Shown: in pieces, positions 37,215 through 46,608 of the stretch | Layout of the letters: each line of letters starts with the position of its first letter | Position numbering within the stretch: position 1 is the stretch's first letter | Origin: an uncultured Opitutia bacterium | GTDB lineage: Bacteria; Verrucomicrobiota; Verrucomicrobiia; Opitutales; Opitutaceae | NCBI GenBank assembly: GCA_903896015.1 | Contig: CAITWF010000011.1 | Coordinates: 1 to 57,682, forward strand | Direction: 5' to 3' | DNA: 57,682 bases | Made by a program: the position numbers and the translations under genes | Notes under the pieces: model-generated | The model's database searches: none | Told to the model about the DNA's origin: nothing | Seen by the model: only the letters and a program-made list of their open reading frames with translations

Positions 37215-37916
37215 ATGCCCGATCCCATCGCCGTCAACTCCATGTTTGGGCGTATCGCCCGCCGTTACGACGTGGCGAACCGGCTGCTAAGCGGCGGGCT
37301 CGACGTATGGTGGCGTCACCGGCTTGTCGCGGCCGTGCGCCGCAGCAGCCCGCGCGACGTGCTCGACCTGGCGACGGGGAGCGGCGATGTGGCCTTCGCC
37401 CTGAGCCACGGCCTCACTGCCGGGGCGCGGATCACCGGCATGGATTTTTGCCAGCCGATGCTCGACGAGGCGGAGATCAAGAAAGGCGCGGGGGGCAACA
37501 GGCGCTTTGCCAACATCACCTTTCGGCAGGGCGACGGTCTGGCGCTGCCGCTCGCCGACGAAAGTGTCGACGCCATCACCATCTCGTTTGGTCTGCGCAA
37601 CCTCGCCGACCGCGCGCGCGGGCTGAAGGAGATGCGCCGGGTACTGCGTCCCGGCGGAAGACTCTTCGTGTTGGAGTTTTCGCAGCCGACCGCATGGTTC
37701 CGCCCGCTCTACTTTTTCTACCTGAAGAATATCCTGCCGCGGTTCGCGGGCATGGTTACCGGCGATCGCGCCGCCTACGACTATCTCAACAACACGATCA
37801 CCGAATTCCCCGATCGCGAAGCGCTCGCCTTGGAAATTCGCACAGCCGGCTTTACGAGAGTTGAGGCGAGCGGAATGACATTCGGCACTGTCGCTTTGCA
37901 CGAAGCGGCGAAATAA
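37215..37916 (+). CDS. ubiE/menG: demethylmenaquinone / ubiquinone-type C-methyltransferase
   Basis: SAM-dependent methylation of the quinone ring, the last step of menaquinone synthesis. The 233-aa protein starts MPDPIAVNSMFGRIARRYDVANRLLSGG-type UbiE sequence, then the SAM motif VLDLATGSGDVA, MDFCQPMLDEA, FGLRNLADR and MRRVLRPGGRL, with the YDYLNNTITEFPD region near the C-terminus. Given the likely phylum, menaquinone is the probable substrate. It diverges from the IHF/HU gene. Confidence 0.92.
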   Translation: MPDPIAVNSMFGRIARRYDVANRLLSGGLDVWWRHRLVAAVRRSSPRDVLDLATGSGDVAFALSHGLTAGARITGMDFCQPMLDEAEIKKGAGGNRRFANITFRQGDGLALPLADESVDAITISFGLRNLADRARGLKEMRRVLRPGGRLFVLEFSQPTAWFRPLYFFYLKNILPRFAGMVTGDRAAYDYLNNTITEFPDREALALEIRTAGFTRVEASGMTFGTVALHEAAK

Positions 37917-37938
37917 GCCGCGCCGCGGCCCGCCTCGG

Positions 37939-38280
37939 TCAGCTAAAACTCTTCCCACAGCCGCACGTGCTCTGCGCGTTGGGATTCTTAATCTCGAAGC
38001 CCTTGCCGTGCAGACCGTCGTCAAAATCGATCGCCGACCCATCCAGGTAGGCGAGGCTGGTCGGATCGACGAGCAGGGGCACGCCTTCGCTAACGAGTTC
38101 CGAGTCGCCGTCTTTTTTTTCGTCGAACGACATCCCATATTGAAAGCCCGAGCAGCCGCCCGACTCGACGAAGACGCGCAGGCGTTTTTCCGGAGCATTG
38201 AGGCCGGCGTGCATCGTGCGCACTTGCTGGGCGGCGCGGGAGGTCAGCGTAATCACAATGCGACGGTAGGACCGCCGCAT
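37939..38280 (-). CDS. A-type iron-sulfur carrier (IscA/ErpA/HesB family)
   Basis: Carries Fe-S clusters to target enzymes. The 113-aa protein has the three conserved cysteines: one in SGGCSGFQYG and two in the C-terminal STCGCGKSF. The core fold motif VESGGCSG...FDEKKDGDSELV and VDPTSLAYLDGSAIDF match the family. An in-frame GTG nine codons downstream of the ATG would also serve as a start. It converges with menG/ubiE (22-base gap). Confidence 0.9.
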   Translation of the reverse strand: MRRSYRRIVITLTSRAAQQVRTMHAGLNAPEKRLRVFVESGGCSGFQYGMSFDEKKDGDSELVSEGVPLLVDPTSLAYLDGSAIDFDDGLHGKGFEIKNPNAQSTCGCGKSFS

Positions 38281-38370
38281 ACGCTGTCAAATGACACGTA
38301 AGCAAATTCCGCGCCGAATTTCGTTTTGCGCACTTGCCAGCGGCACATGCCCGCCCTTTTCTGAGCTTCC

Positions 38371-39345
38371 GTGGCATCCATAAAGCACATCTTCAACGAG
38401 CTGCACTACGAAATGGTGCGCAAGCTGGCCGAGGGCGGCATGGGCCTCGTCTACGAAGCGGTGCAGCTCGGCGCCGGCAATTTTCGCAAGGTCGTCGCCG
38501 TGAAACTCATTCGCGAGGAGTATTCAGCGATCGAGGAATTTCAGAACAACTTCATCGGCGAAGCGCGCCTCGTGGCTGACCTCATCCATACCAATATCGT
38601 CCAGACCTACCACCTAGGCCAGGTCGGCGGGCAGTATTTCATGGTGATGGAATATGTGCGCGGCGTTAACCTCGAGCAATTCATCGAGCAGCACCGCAAA
38701 CTCGGGAAACAAATTCCGATCGACCTAGCGGCCTTCGTCGTCTCGCGTGTCGCACGCGGGCTGACCTACGCGCACATGAAATGCGACCGCGAAGGCCGCC
38801 ACCTCAACATCGTCCACCGTGACATCGGCCCGAAAAACGTCCTCGTCGCGCTCGAAGGCGACGTGAAGCTCACTGACTTCGGGATAGCGAAGGCCCTCGA
38901 CCTGATGTATAACGAGGAAGGCAAGGTCATCGCGGGCAAGGACGAGTATCTCTCGCCCGAACAAGCCAGCTACGCGATCACCGACGCCCGCGCCGATCTT
39001 TTCCCGCTCGGCATCGTGCTCACCGAGGTGTTGCTCGGAAAAAACATTTTTCGCTCGTCCGACCGCGCGCAATCCCGCCGCAACATTCTCACGATGCAGA
39101 TCCCGCAGTTCTCCACCCTGCGGGCTGACATCGACCCGAAACTCGAAGCGATCATCCAGCGCGCCCTTCAGCGCGACCGCGAAAAGCGCTACCAGTCCGC
39201 CTACGACATGCTCACGGACTTGGAGATGTATCTCTACAGCGACGGCTACGGTCCCACCAACGAAAAGCTCGGCGTCTACATCAAGGAGCTTTTCGGGGTC
39301 AAAGATCCCGTGATCCCTTCGCTTTCTTCGCGCCCCCCCGTCTGA
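38371..39345 (+). CDS. serine/threonine protein kinase
   Basis: Hanks-type kinase. The 324-aa protein starts at GTG and has the Gly-rich loop [11 protein letters not shown] (20-30), Lys45 in VAVKLI, Glu65, the catalytic HRDIGPKN (149-156, with Gly-Pro in place of the more usual Lys-Pro-Glu), and DFG at 169-171. The activation segment ends in LSPEQA. It ends soon after the kinase domain (C-terminal helix plus about 25 aa), with no transmembrane or sensor region, so it is cytoplasmic. rpoN follows after 29 bases, suggesting joint transcription. Confidence 0.9.
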   Translation: MASIKHIFNELHYEMVRKLAEGGMGLVYEAVQLGAGNFRKVVAVKLIREEYSAIEEFQNNFIGEARLVADLIHTNIVQTYHLGQVGGQYFMVMEYVRGVNLEQFIEQHRKLGKQIPIDLAAFVVSRVARGLTYAHMKCDREGRHLNIVHRDIGPKNVLVALEGDVKLTDFGIAKALDLMYNEEGKVIAGKDEYLSPEQASYAITDARADLFPLGIVLTEVLLGKNIFRSSDRAQSRRNILTMQIPQFSTLRADIDPKLEAIIQRALQRDREKRYQSAYDMLTDLEMYLYSDGYGPTNEKLGVYIKELFGVKDPVIPSLSSRPPV

Positions 39346-39374
39346 GATGAACCCCACCAACCTTCATCCAGCTT

Positions 39375-40901
39375 ATGAGCGGGCCCGGATTTAGCCAAGA
39401 CCTCCGCCAGCGCCAGACGCAGTCCCTCGTCCTCGCGCCGCAACTCCGGCACTCGCTGAAAATCCTTCAGGTCGCTGCACTCGACCTGCGTTCAGTGATC
39501 CAGGAGGAGTTGCAGAGCAACCCCACGCTCGAGGAGCTCCCCATGGAGGGCGAGTCGCTCGACAAGCCCGCCGAAAACGATCCCACCGATCGCGACTCCG
39601 ACAACAGCGGCGATAAGTCCGAGGTCGACACCTCCGACGCCACCGCGCCCACCGACACCTCCGATGTCAGGAAAAGCGATGAGATGGATTTCTCCAAATC
39701 CAAGGAGTTCGAAATCCTCGGCAAGCTCGACGAAGACTGGCGAGATCACATGGCCAACGCCGGCGGCGCGCAGCCCTACACCTCCGAGGACGCCGAGCGT
39801 CGCCAACATTTTTTCGACTCGCTCGTCAGCATCACCTCGCTGCAAGAGCACCTGATGCAGCAGGCCGAGATGACCGAGTTGTCGGAGCCCGCGCTCGCGG
39901 CGATGCGCCATCTCGTCGGAGGTCTCGACGATCGCGGCTTTCTCACGCAGACGCCCGCCGACGTCGCCCTACAAACTTCCCTCCCGCTCGACGCCGTGCA
40001 GGAAGCGCTGAAAGTCCTCAAAACCTTCGAGCCCCCCGGCATCGGCGCCAAGGATCTCGCCGAGTGCCTGCTGCTCCAACTCGCCGCCAAAGGCCATGGC
40101 CACTCGCTCGCCACGCGGATGATCCGCGATCACTTCGAGTTGCTCACACGCCGCCGCATCCCTGAGCTTTCCCGGAAACTGGGCGCCGACGCCGACGATG
40201 TGCAGTCCGCCATCGAGGAAATCGGCAAACTCGATCCCGCGCCCGGTCGCCGTTTCGCCGAAGACAACAACCGCGTCGTCATCGCCGACGTCACCGTCGA
40301 GAAAGACGGAGAAGAGTGGAAAATCCACCTCAACAGCGACTACATCCCTCGCCTCCGCATCTCCTCCACCTACCGCGATCTCATCGCCAAGGGCACCCTC
40401 TCGAAGGACGAACGCGACTACCTCCGCGAGCGGATGCGTTCCGGCAAATTCCTCATCGATTCGATCGAGCAACGCCAGCGGACCATCGAGCGGATCACCC
40501 GCGAAATCATCAACGCGCAGAAGGAATTTTTCGAGACCGGCGTCTCGGCGCTCAAGCCGCTCACGATGACGCAAATCGCCGACGTCGTCGGCGTGCACGA
40601 GACAACCGTCAGCCGCGCCATCGCCAACAAATACATCAAGACCCCGCACGGCGTCTTCGACTTCAAATATTTCTTCACCCCCGGCTACCAAGCCGACAGC
40701 GGCGCCGCCGTCTCCAACACCAGCGTTAAGGAAATGATCGCCGACCTCGTGTCCGTCGAGGACAAGGCCGCCCCGCTCAGCGATCAGGAACTCGTCGCGA
40801 AGCTCCAGGACAAAGGCATCAAGATCGCCCGCCGCACCGTCGCCAAATACCGCGAGGAACTCGGCATTTTGCCGAGCAATTTGCGGCGAGATTACAAATA
40901 A
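39375..40901 (+). CDS. rpoN: RNA polymerase sigma-54 factor
   Basis: Directs polymerase to -24/-12 promoters with an ATPase activator. The 508-aa protein has region I (LRQRQTQSLVLAPQLRHSLKILQ), an unusually long acidic Asp/Ser-rich region II about residues 55-115, the core-binding domain, the helix-turn-helix (MTQIADVVGVHETTVSRAI) and the RpoN box ARRTVAKYRE (485-494). No activator gene is in the window. It converges with tsaD with only 3 bases between the stops. Confidence 0.95.
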   Translation: MSGPGFSQDLRQRQTQSLVLAPQLRHSLKILQVAALDLRSVIQEELQSNPTLEELPMEGESLDKPAENDPTDRDSDNSGDKSEVDTSDATAPTDTSDVRKSDEMDFSKSKEFEILGKLDEDWRDHMANAGGAQPYTSEDAERRQHFFDSLVSITSLQEHLMQQAEMTELSEPALAAMRHLVGGLDDRGFLTQTPADVALQTSLPLDAVQEALKVLKTFEPPGIGAKDLAECLLLQLAAKGHGHSLATRMIRDHFELLTRRRIPELSRKLGADADDVQSAIEEIGKLDPAPGRRFAEDNNRVVIADVTVEKDGEEWKIHLNSDYIPRLRISSTYRDLIAKGTLSKDERDYLRERMRSGKFLIDSIEQRQRTIERITREIINAQKEFFETGVSALKPLTMTQIADVVGVHETTVSRAIANKYIKTPHGVFDFKYFFTPGYQADSGAAVSNTSVKEMIADLVSVEDKAAPLSDQELVAKLQDKGIKIARRTVAKYREELGILPSNLRRDYK

Positions 40902-40904
40902 GAA

Positions 40905-41936
40905 TCAGGCTAGCGCGATGCTCGGTTCGACGGTCAGCGCCATCTCCAGATTGCGGTCAACTCCGGTCGTGTCAGCCCACGCCGCGAAGGCGATCATCCC
41001 GGCGTTATCGCCCGTGTGCTGAGGCTGCGCGGCGAAAAACGGGATGTGCGGGCGCTTCGCTTCGGCTTCGAGAGCGGCGCGGAGCGTGCGGTTGTTCGCC
41101 ACGCCACCGGAAAGGCCGAGGCTCTTGAAATTTTCCCGTTCTAGCGCGAAGTGCGTTTTGCGCGCAAGCGCGTCAATCACAGCCTGCTGGTAGCTAGCAC
41201 AAAGGTCGGGTATTTTTGAGCGGACTTCCTCCGCCGCCATTTTCTCGATCAGGTAACGCAGGCTCGTCTTCAGCCCGGAGAAGGAAAAATCAAGCTCGCT
41301 GCGCGGGCCGAGACCGCGGGGAAAATCGAACGCATCGTTCTGTCCGCCCGCCGCGAGTTTCTCGATGAGCGGTCCGCCGGGATAGCCGAGACCGAGGAGC
41401 TTTGCGCCTTTGTCGAGCGCCTCGCCGGCGGCGTCATCACGCGTCGACGAGAGCACGGTGATTTTCCGGGCGGCATCGATCGTGAAGAGCAGTGTGTTGC
41501 CACCGGAGACGATGAGGCCGAGATGCGGCAGAAGCTTACCCAGCCGCGCGTCGAAGTCTTCCGGCGCCTCCGAGTGCAGCGCGATGAATGGCGACCACGC
41601 GTGGCCCCGCAGGTGGTTCACGCCCACGAGCGGCACGCGCAAAGCGAGCGCGAGCGACTTCGCCGCCGCCACGCCGATCGCGAGGCACGCCGCGAGCCCG
41701 GGTCCGTTGGTCACCGCGATCTTCGTGACATTTTCAAAACCGATTTCGCTCTTCGCTCGCTCGAGCAGCGGACCAAAATTCCGCAGGTGCTCGCGGGTTG
41801 CGAGGTCAGGCACGACGCCCCCGTGCTTCTCGTGCAGCGCGATCTGGCTGTGAATCCACTCGCCGACGAGTCCGCGCGCCGGGTCGAAGACGGCGACGGC
41901 GGTTTCATCGCACGAGCTTTCGAGGGCGAGAATCAT
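40905..41936 (-). CDS. tsaD: tRNA N6-adenosine threonylcarbamoyltransferase
   Basis: Transfers threonylcarbamoyl to A37 of ANN-decoding tRNAs, with TsaB and TsaE. The 343-aa protein starts MILALESSCDETAVAVFD, has the metal-binding HLRGHAWS (His-x3-His), the ATP-site GLGYPGGP and the C-terminal LSGGVANNRTLR. Its start overlaps the stop of the CtpA-type gene by 4 bases, so the two are translationally coupled. Confidence 0.95.
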   Translation of the reverse strand: MILALESSCDETAVAVFDPARGLVGEWIHSQIALHEKHGGVVPDLATREHLRNFGPLLERAKSEIGFENVTKIAVTNGPGLAACLAIGVAAAKSLALALRVPLVGVNHLRGHAWSPFIALHSEAPEDFDARLGKLLPHLGLIVSGGNTLLFTIDAARKITVLSSTRDDAAGEALDKGAKLLGLGYPGGPLIEKLAAGGQNDAFDFPRGLGPRSELDFSFSGLKTSLRYLIEKMAAEEVRSKIPDLCASYQQAVIDALARKTHFALERENFKSLGLSGGVANNRTLRAALEAEAKRPHIPFFAAQPQHTGDNAGMIAFAAWADTTGVDRNLEMALTVEPSIALA

Positions 41937-43240
41937 TTCGCCGAAACGCGGACGGCGGAGCGCTCGCCGAGCAGCCGCACGCCCTTCAGCACGTCGAGTG
42001 CAGCCTGCAGTTGCCGATCCTCGATCGGCTCGAAGCCAAACCGCTCCTTAAATTCCTTGGGATCGGCGAGGTCGGGGCGTGCGTGCTGGCGGCTGAGTTT
42101 GTCATCCTCGTCGGGCGTCATGATGACCTCGACCTGCGGCGTGATGCCTTTTTCGTGGATGCTCACACCGCTCGGCGTGTAGTAACGTGCGGTCGTGAGC
42201 CGCAGGCCCTCGCCGTTTTTCAGCGGGAAAACCGACTGCACCGAGCCCTTGCCGAACGATCGCTCACCGACAATGACGGCGCGGCCCGTGTCCTTTAGCG
42301 CGCCCGTAACGATCTCCGCGGCGCTCGCGCTGCCCGCGTTGATGAGCACGGCGACCGGCATCGCAAGCGGATCACCGTCGCGCTCGGCGCGCATTTCCTC
42401 GCGATCGGCGGGCTTGCGGCCCTGCGTATAGACGATGAGTTCGCCCTTCTTGAAAAACGGCTCGGCGACATCGACCGCCGCGTCGAGCAAGCCGCCGGGA
42501 TTGTTGCGCAGATCGAGCACGAGACTCGTGACGCCCTGATCGAGGAGCTTGTCGAGCGCCGCGCCGAACTGCTCGCCGGTGTGCTCGGAAAACTCCGTCA
42601 GCTGCACGTAACCCACCCCGCCCTCGAGCACGCGCACCTCGCGCACGCTCTCGATTTTGATCACCTCACGGATGAGCGAGAGGTTGAAATTTTTCTGCGT
42701 GGCTGGCCGGAAAAGACCGACGACGACCTTGGTCTTCGGCTTGCCGCGCAACTGGCTCACGACGCTGTCGCCCGCAGAGTTGCTGTCGACCGGCTTGCCA
42801 TCGATCGTGGTAATCATGTCACCACGCTGGATGCCCGCGCGCGCGCCAGGCGTGTCGGCGATCGACGCGATCACGATGGCCCGCCCGTCGCGCGATTCGA
42901 CCTCGATGCCGATGCCGCCAAACTCACCGGTCAGATCCTCCTCGAACTCCTTGTTGTCCTTCGCCTCAAGAAATTCCGAGTGAGGATCGAGCGATTCGAC
43001 CATGCCATGGATCGCGTTTTTTGCGAGCTGATCGTAGGAGGACGACTTTTCGTCGACGTAATTCTCGTTCACGAGCTGCATGATCTCGCGGACGTAGCCG
43101 GACGACTTCGCGAGGTCGCGCGGAGGAAACAGATTCCATGCCGTCGCCACACGCCGGCCCGCGACCACGAGCGCGATGCCCAGGGCCATTCCGGTGGCGA
43201 GAGTGAGAATCCGTTTGAACATCCGCGCCACTGTGTGCAT
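41933..43240 (-). CDS. ctpA: S41-family carboxyl-terminal processing peptidase
   Basis: Periplasmic serine protease that trims or degrades proteins. The 435-aa protein has a hydrophobic N-terminal anchor (MFKRILTLATGMALGIALVVAG), an N-terminal helical part, a PDZ domain (EFGGIGIEVESRDGRAIV), and the S41 core with Ser in NAGSASAAEI and Lys in FGKGSVQ. The start could be 43240 or the Met at 43222, which gives a cleaner signal segment. It diverges from the MidA-family gene with a very short gap (16 or 34 bases), so the two promoters must overlap. Confidence 0.92.
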   Translation of the reverse strand: MHTVARMFKRILTLATGMALGIALVVAGRRVATAWNLFPPRDLAKSSGYVREIMQLVNENYVDEKSSSYDQLAKNAIHGMVESLDPHSEFLEAKDNKEFEEDLTGEFGGIGIEVESRDGRAIVIASIADTPGARAGIQRGDMITTIDGKPVDSNSAGDSVVSQLRGKPKTKVVVGLFRPATQKNFNLSLIREVIKIESVREVRVLEGGVGYVQLTEFSEHTGEQFGAALDKLLDQGVTSLVLDLRNNPGGLLDAAVDVAEPFFKKGELIVYTQGRKPADREEMRAERDGDPLAMPVAVLINAGSASAAEIVTGALKDTGRAVIVGERSFGKGSVQSVFPLKNGEGLRLTTARYYTPSGVSIHEKGITPQVEVIMTPDEDDKLSRQHARPDLADPKEFKERFGFEPIEDRQLQAALDVLKGVRLLGERSAVRVSAK

Positions 43241-43256
43241 CCGCGTGAGTTTGTAA

Positions 43257-44249
43257 ATGGGTTCGTCAGATCAAATCCCGCCGCCGATCTCGCCGGAGTT
43301 TCGCGCTGTTTTCCTGCGTCACGCCGACGCCGCGGGAACGCTGACGTTTGCCCGATTCATGGAGCTCGCGCTCTACGATCCGGCGATCGGCTACTACCGG
43401 CGCAATCGGCCGCGCGTCGGCTACGGGCCGGGGACGGATTTTTTCACCGCCAGCACGAGCGGCCCGATTTTCGGCGAACTCGTTATCGCGGCGTGCGCGT
43501 CAATGCTCGGCGCACGTGAACCATGCGACTACACCTTTGTGGAGCTTGGCGCGGAGACCGAGGTCGGCGTGCTCGGAGGCCTCGCCCATCCGTTCGGCGC
43601 AACGCGCACCATCCGGCTCGGCGAGCCGATCGTGATCGACGGAAAGTGCATCGTCTTTTCGAACGAACTGTTCGACGCGCAGCCATGCGTGCGGACGGTT
43701 TTCCGCGGCGGTCACTGGATCGAACTCGGCGTGCGCCTTGAGGGCGACCGACTGGTCGAGACGGAGCTCGACGAGAATTTAGTCACCCCTTCGAACGGGC
43801 CTAGCACAGAAGGTTATCACTTCGATCAGCCGGTCGCTGCCGCGGCGCTTGCGGAAACAATCGCGCAGCAGCCGTGGACTGGGCTCTTCGTGGCGTTTGA
43901 CTATGGGAAGAGTTTGGCGGAATTGACGCAGCACGCGCCGGCCGGGACCGTTCGCGCTTATTACCGGCACACGCAGTCCAACGATCTGCTCGCTCGCCCC
44001 GGCGAACAGGATCTGACGTGTCACGTTTGCTGGGATTGGATTGCGTCAGCTCTACGACGAAAAGGATTCCATCAGCCGATCGTCGAGTCCCAGGAGGCGT
44101 TTTTCATCCGGCATGCCGCCGCCTTCATCGCCGCGACGAGCACAGCGGAAGCGGCACGTTTCAGTAAGCGAAAGCTGGCCCTGATGCAACTCCTCCACCC
44201 AGCCCACCTCGGACAGAAATTCCAGGTGTTGCACGCGTTGCGCGACTGA
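43257..44249 (+). CDS. SAM-dependent methyltransferase, MidA/NDUFAF7 family (DUF185)
   Basis: The 330-aa protein has the DUF185 signature FMELALYDPAIGYYRR, the region GTDFFTASTSGPIFGE, a SAM-binding-type FVELGAETEVG and VFSNELFDAQPCVR, and FVAFDYGK. In mitochondria the relative methylates an arginine of a complex I subunit; the bacterial target is not established, so that role is inference. It is not linked to nuo genes here. SAM motif I reads VELGAETEVG rather than the common VELGPGRG, so catalytic competence should be viewed with some caution. Confidence 0.85.
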   Translation: MGSSDQIPPPISPEFRAVFLRHADAAGTLTFARFMELALYDPAIGYYRRNRPRVGYGPGTDFFTASTSGPIFGELVIAACASMLGAREPCDYTFVELGAETEVGVLGGLAHPFGATRTIRLGEPIVIDGKCIVFSNELFDAQPCVRTVFRGGHWIELGVRLEGDRLVETELDENLVTPSNGPSTEGYHFDQPVAAAALAETIAQQPWTGLFVAFDYGKSLAELTQHAPAGTVRAYYRHTQSNDLLARPGEQDLTCHVCWDWIASALRRKGFHQPIVESQEAFFIRHAAAFIAATSTAEAARFSKRKLALMQLLHPAHLGQKFQVLHALRD

Positions 44250-44271
44250 GCCGCCGGGATAAAAATTCCCC

Positions 44272-44300
44272 TTGCCTCGCCCGCCGCCCGACTTTTATCT
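44272..44300 (+). promoter_or_regulatory. candidate rpmB promoter
   Basis: TTGCCT (44272-44277), 17 bases, then TTATCT (44295-44300), placed 28 bases before the rpmB ATG. The -10 match is weak. No Shine-Dalgarno is visible before rpmB. Confidence 0.3.
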
Positions 44301-44328
44301 CTGACCCTTTAACCAACTCGAAACCACC

Positions 44329-44559
44329 ATGGCCAGAATCTGTGCAATCACCGGTCGCCGTCCCGTCAAGGGCTCGATCATCAACCGCAAGGGTCAGTCC
44401 AAGAAGAGCGGCGGCATCGGCACGCACGTGACCAGCATCACGAAGCGCAAATTCCGCCCGAATCTCCAGCGCATCCGCGTCAAGCTGCCCAACGGCGGCA
44501 CGAAGCGCCTGTGGGTTTCGGTCAAGGCTATCAAGGCCGGCCTCGTCCAGAAGGCCTGA
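44329..44559 (+). CDS. rpmB: 50S ribosomal protein L28
   Basis: A 76-aa basic ribosomal protein with the L28 pattern MARICAITGRRPVKG, then a Lys/Arg-rich middle and KLPNGGTKRLWVSVKAIKAG. The length is normal. It is the only gene between its own short upstream gap and a strong terminator, so it appears to be a single-gene transcript; L33, often adjacent in other bacteria, is absent here. Confidence 0.96.
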   Translation: MARICAITGRRPVKGSIINRKGQSKKSGGIGTHVTSITKRKFRPNLQRIRVKLPNGGTKRLWVSVKAIKAGLVQKA

Positions 44560-44584
44560 ACTGCGCCAACCTAAATCACTTTCG

Positions 44585-44613
44585 ACCCGCGACCTCACCG
44601 TCGCGGGTTTTTT
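44585..44613 (+). terminator. intrinsic terminator of rpmB
   Basis: Perfect 9-bp stem (44585-44593 with 44600-44608), loop CTCACC, immediately followed by a T-run to 44613. It lies 26 bases after the rpmB stop. It is one of the clearest terminators in the window. Confidence 0.9.
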
Positions 44614-44691
44614 CGTGTCCGCATCCACCCAACCCGGCGCAAGCGTTTAGACTTTTGCCCCACGCACCCATCACTCAACGTCTCCAGCGGC

Positions 44692-46536
44692 ATGGCTTCC
44701 GTCCCCCCATCCACCGGCGAAGTCGCACCCGGTCCCGACATCGACCAAAAGGTCGAAGCCGAGATGACGCGGCTGCTCTATCGCGCGTCAGGCTTCGGAC
44801 TGTTTTCCAACGTCGCACTCGCACTCATACTCGTGGCTGGATCACTCAACAGCCAACTGTGGAGCGTCCATGCAAAATGGCTTGGAGCGATCGTGCTCGT
44901 GACGATGGCACGTGTCGCGCTCGGGGTGACGTTTGCCCGAATCGAGCCGGCCGCCGATGCGCTGCCGAAATGGCGCCGCGCGTTCTTCGTCAGTGCGATT
45001 GTCGCCGGCTTCATCTGGGGCAGCGCTGGTTGGATCTATTTTCAAACTACGCAGTTTCTGCCGCGCCTGCTGCTCGTGTTCATCCTCGCCGGCCTCAACG
45101 CCGGCGCCGCGCGCTCTCTCGCGTCCGTGCCGCTCGCCTATATCCTCTACGCGGTCGCGACGCTTTCCCCGCTGCTCCTCCGCTTCCTCATCCTGGACGA
45201 TGCGGAAAAGTGGACACTCGCCCTCATCACCGTCACCTACGCCCTCTTTCTCCTTAACACCGCCCGCCTCCACCATGGCGATCTCCGCCGCCTCTGGCGC
45301 CTCATTTTTGAAAACGAGGAGTTGCTCGTGGCCACGGGCGAAGCCCGGGAGCGCGCCGAAGCCGCGAGCAATGCCAAAAGCGAATTCCTCGCGACCATGA
45401 GCCACGAGATCCGCACGCCAATGAACGGCATCATGGGTATGCTGCAAGTGCTCCAACATTCCCCGCTCAATCTCGATCAGCGCACGCAGGTCGAAATCGC
45501 CGCCGGCTCGGCCGACACCCTCATGCGGCTTTTAAACGACATCCTTGATTTCTCCAAGATCGAGAGCGGCAAACTGGACTTTGAATCGATCCCGTTCTCA
45601 TTGTCTCCGACCATCACCGAAGTCGCTGCGCTGCTCCGCGCGCGCGCTGCGGAAAAACGTCTCGAACTCTCGCTCAGCCTGCCGCCAGATCTGCCCGACC
45701 ACGTCGTCGGCGACGCCGTTCGACTCAAGCAAGTCCTCCTCAATCTCACCGGCAACGCGATCAAGTTCACCGAGACGGGTCGCATCGAAATCTCCGTGGC
45801 GCTCATGCGCCGCGACGCTCAGGTCGCCACGCTGCGCTTCGCCGTGCGCGACACCGGCATTGGCATGAACACGGCGACGCAGGCAAAACTCTTTCAGGTT
45901 TTCTCCCAGGGCGACAGCACGATGACCCGCCGCTTCGGCGGCTCCGGCCTCGGCCTCGCGATCTCGCAGCGCCTCGTCAACCGCATGGGCGGCCACATCA
46001 CCGTGCAAAGCCACCCCGGCGAAGGCTCGATCTTCGCGTTTGAGCTTACAATGCCGCTTGGCGAGGCACCGCTGCGCCCGTCCCAAAACCCCGTCCACTT
46101 CCGCCCGCTCCGCGGCCGCCTGCTCGTCGTCGAAGACGATCGCGTCAACCAGCGCGTAATCGAATTGCTACTCGAAAAAATCGGACTCGATTCCGTGATT
46201 GTCGGCGACGGCAACTCTGCGGTCGAGGTCGCCACGCTCGAACCGTGGGACGCCGTCTTAATGGATTGCCAGATGCCCGGCATGGATGGCTTCGCAGCTA
46301 CGCGGCTCATTCGCGAAAAACTCGCTGGCAGGCCGCTCCCGATCATCGCACTCACCGCCAACGCCATGGCCGGCGATCGCGAGGCGTGCCTCGCCGCCGG
46401 CATGGACGATTTCGTCGCGAAACCCGTCCACAAAGACGAACTCCGCGCATGCCTCTCCAAATGGCTGAAGCGCAAGCCCAGCGACTCGCGACCGCCGTTC
46501 GGTTCGTCGGTGCCGTTTACACCGACGGCGGTGTGA
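44692..46536 (+). CDS. membrane hybrid sensor histidine kinase / response regulator
   Basis: The 614-aa protein has about six membrane spans (residues 38-190) with no large periplasmic loop, so it probably senses something in or near the membrane. A short coiled linker follows (200-232), then HisKA with His238 in [10 protein letters not shown], HATPase_c with Asn354, DTGIGM (387-392) and GSGLGLAI (417-424), and a C-terminal receiver with phospho-acceptor Asp525 in [11 protein letters not shown] and Lys in AKPVHKDE. No partner regulator or phosphotransfer protein is adjacent. The signal and output are unknown. Confidence 0.93.
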   Translation: MASVPPSTGEVAPGPDIDQKVEAEMTRLLYRASGFGLFSNVALALILVAGSLNSQLWSVHAKWLGAIVLVTMARVALGVTFARIEPAADALPKWRRAFFVSAIVAGFIWGSAGWIYFQTTQFLPRLLLVFILAGLNAGAARSLASVPLAYILYAVATLSPLLLRFLILDDAEKWTLALITVTYALFLLNTARLHHGDLRRLWRLIFENEELLVATGEARERAEAASNAKSEFLATMSHEIRTPMNGIMGMLQVLQHSPLNLDQRTQVEIAAGSADTLMRLLNDILDFSKIESGKLDFESIPFSLSPTITEVAALLRARAAEKRLELSLSLPPDLPDHVVGDAVRLKQVLLNLTGNAIKFTETGRIEISVALMRRDAQVATLRFAVRDTGIGMNTATQAKLFQVFSQGDSTMTRRFGGSGLGLAISQRLVNRMGGHITVQSHPGEGSIFAFELTMPLGEAPLRPSQNPVHFRPLRGRLLVVEDDRVNQRVIELLLEKIGLDSVIVGDGNSAVEVATLEPWDAVLMDCQMPGMDGFAATRLIREKLAGRPLPIIALTANAMAGDREACLAAGMDDFVAKPVHKDELRACLSKWLKRKPSDSRPPFGSSVPFTPTAV

Positions 46537-46608
46537 AATTTCTTCGCCACCTGCACACCGGCGGACGTCTCGGTGAAATCGTCGCTGCGATCCGAGCGAC
46601 ACGTTCGA

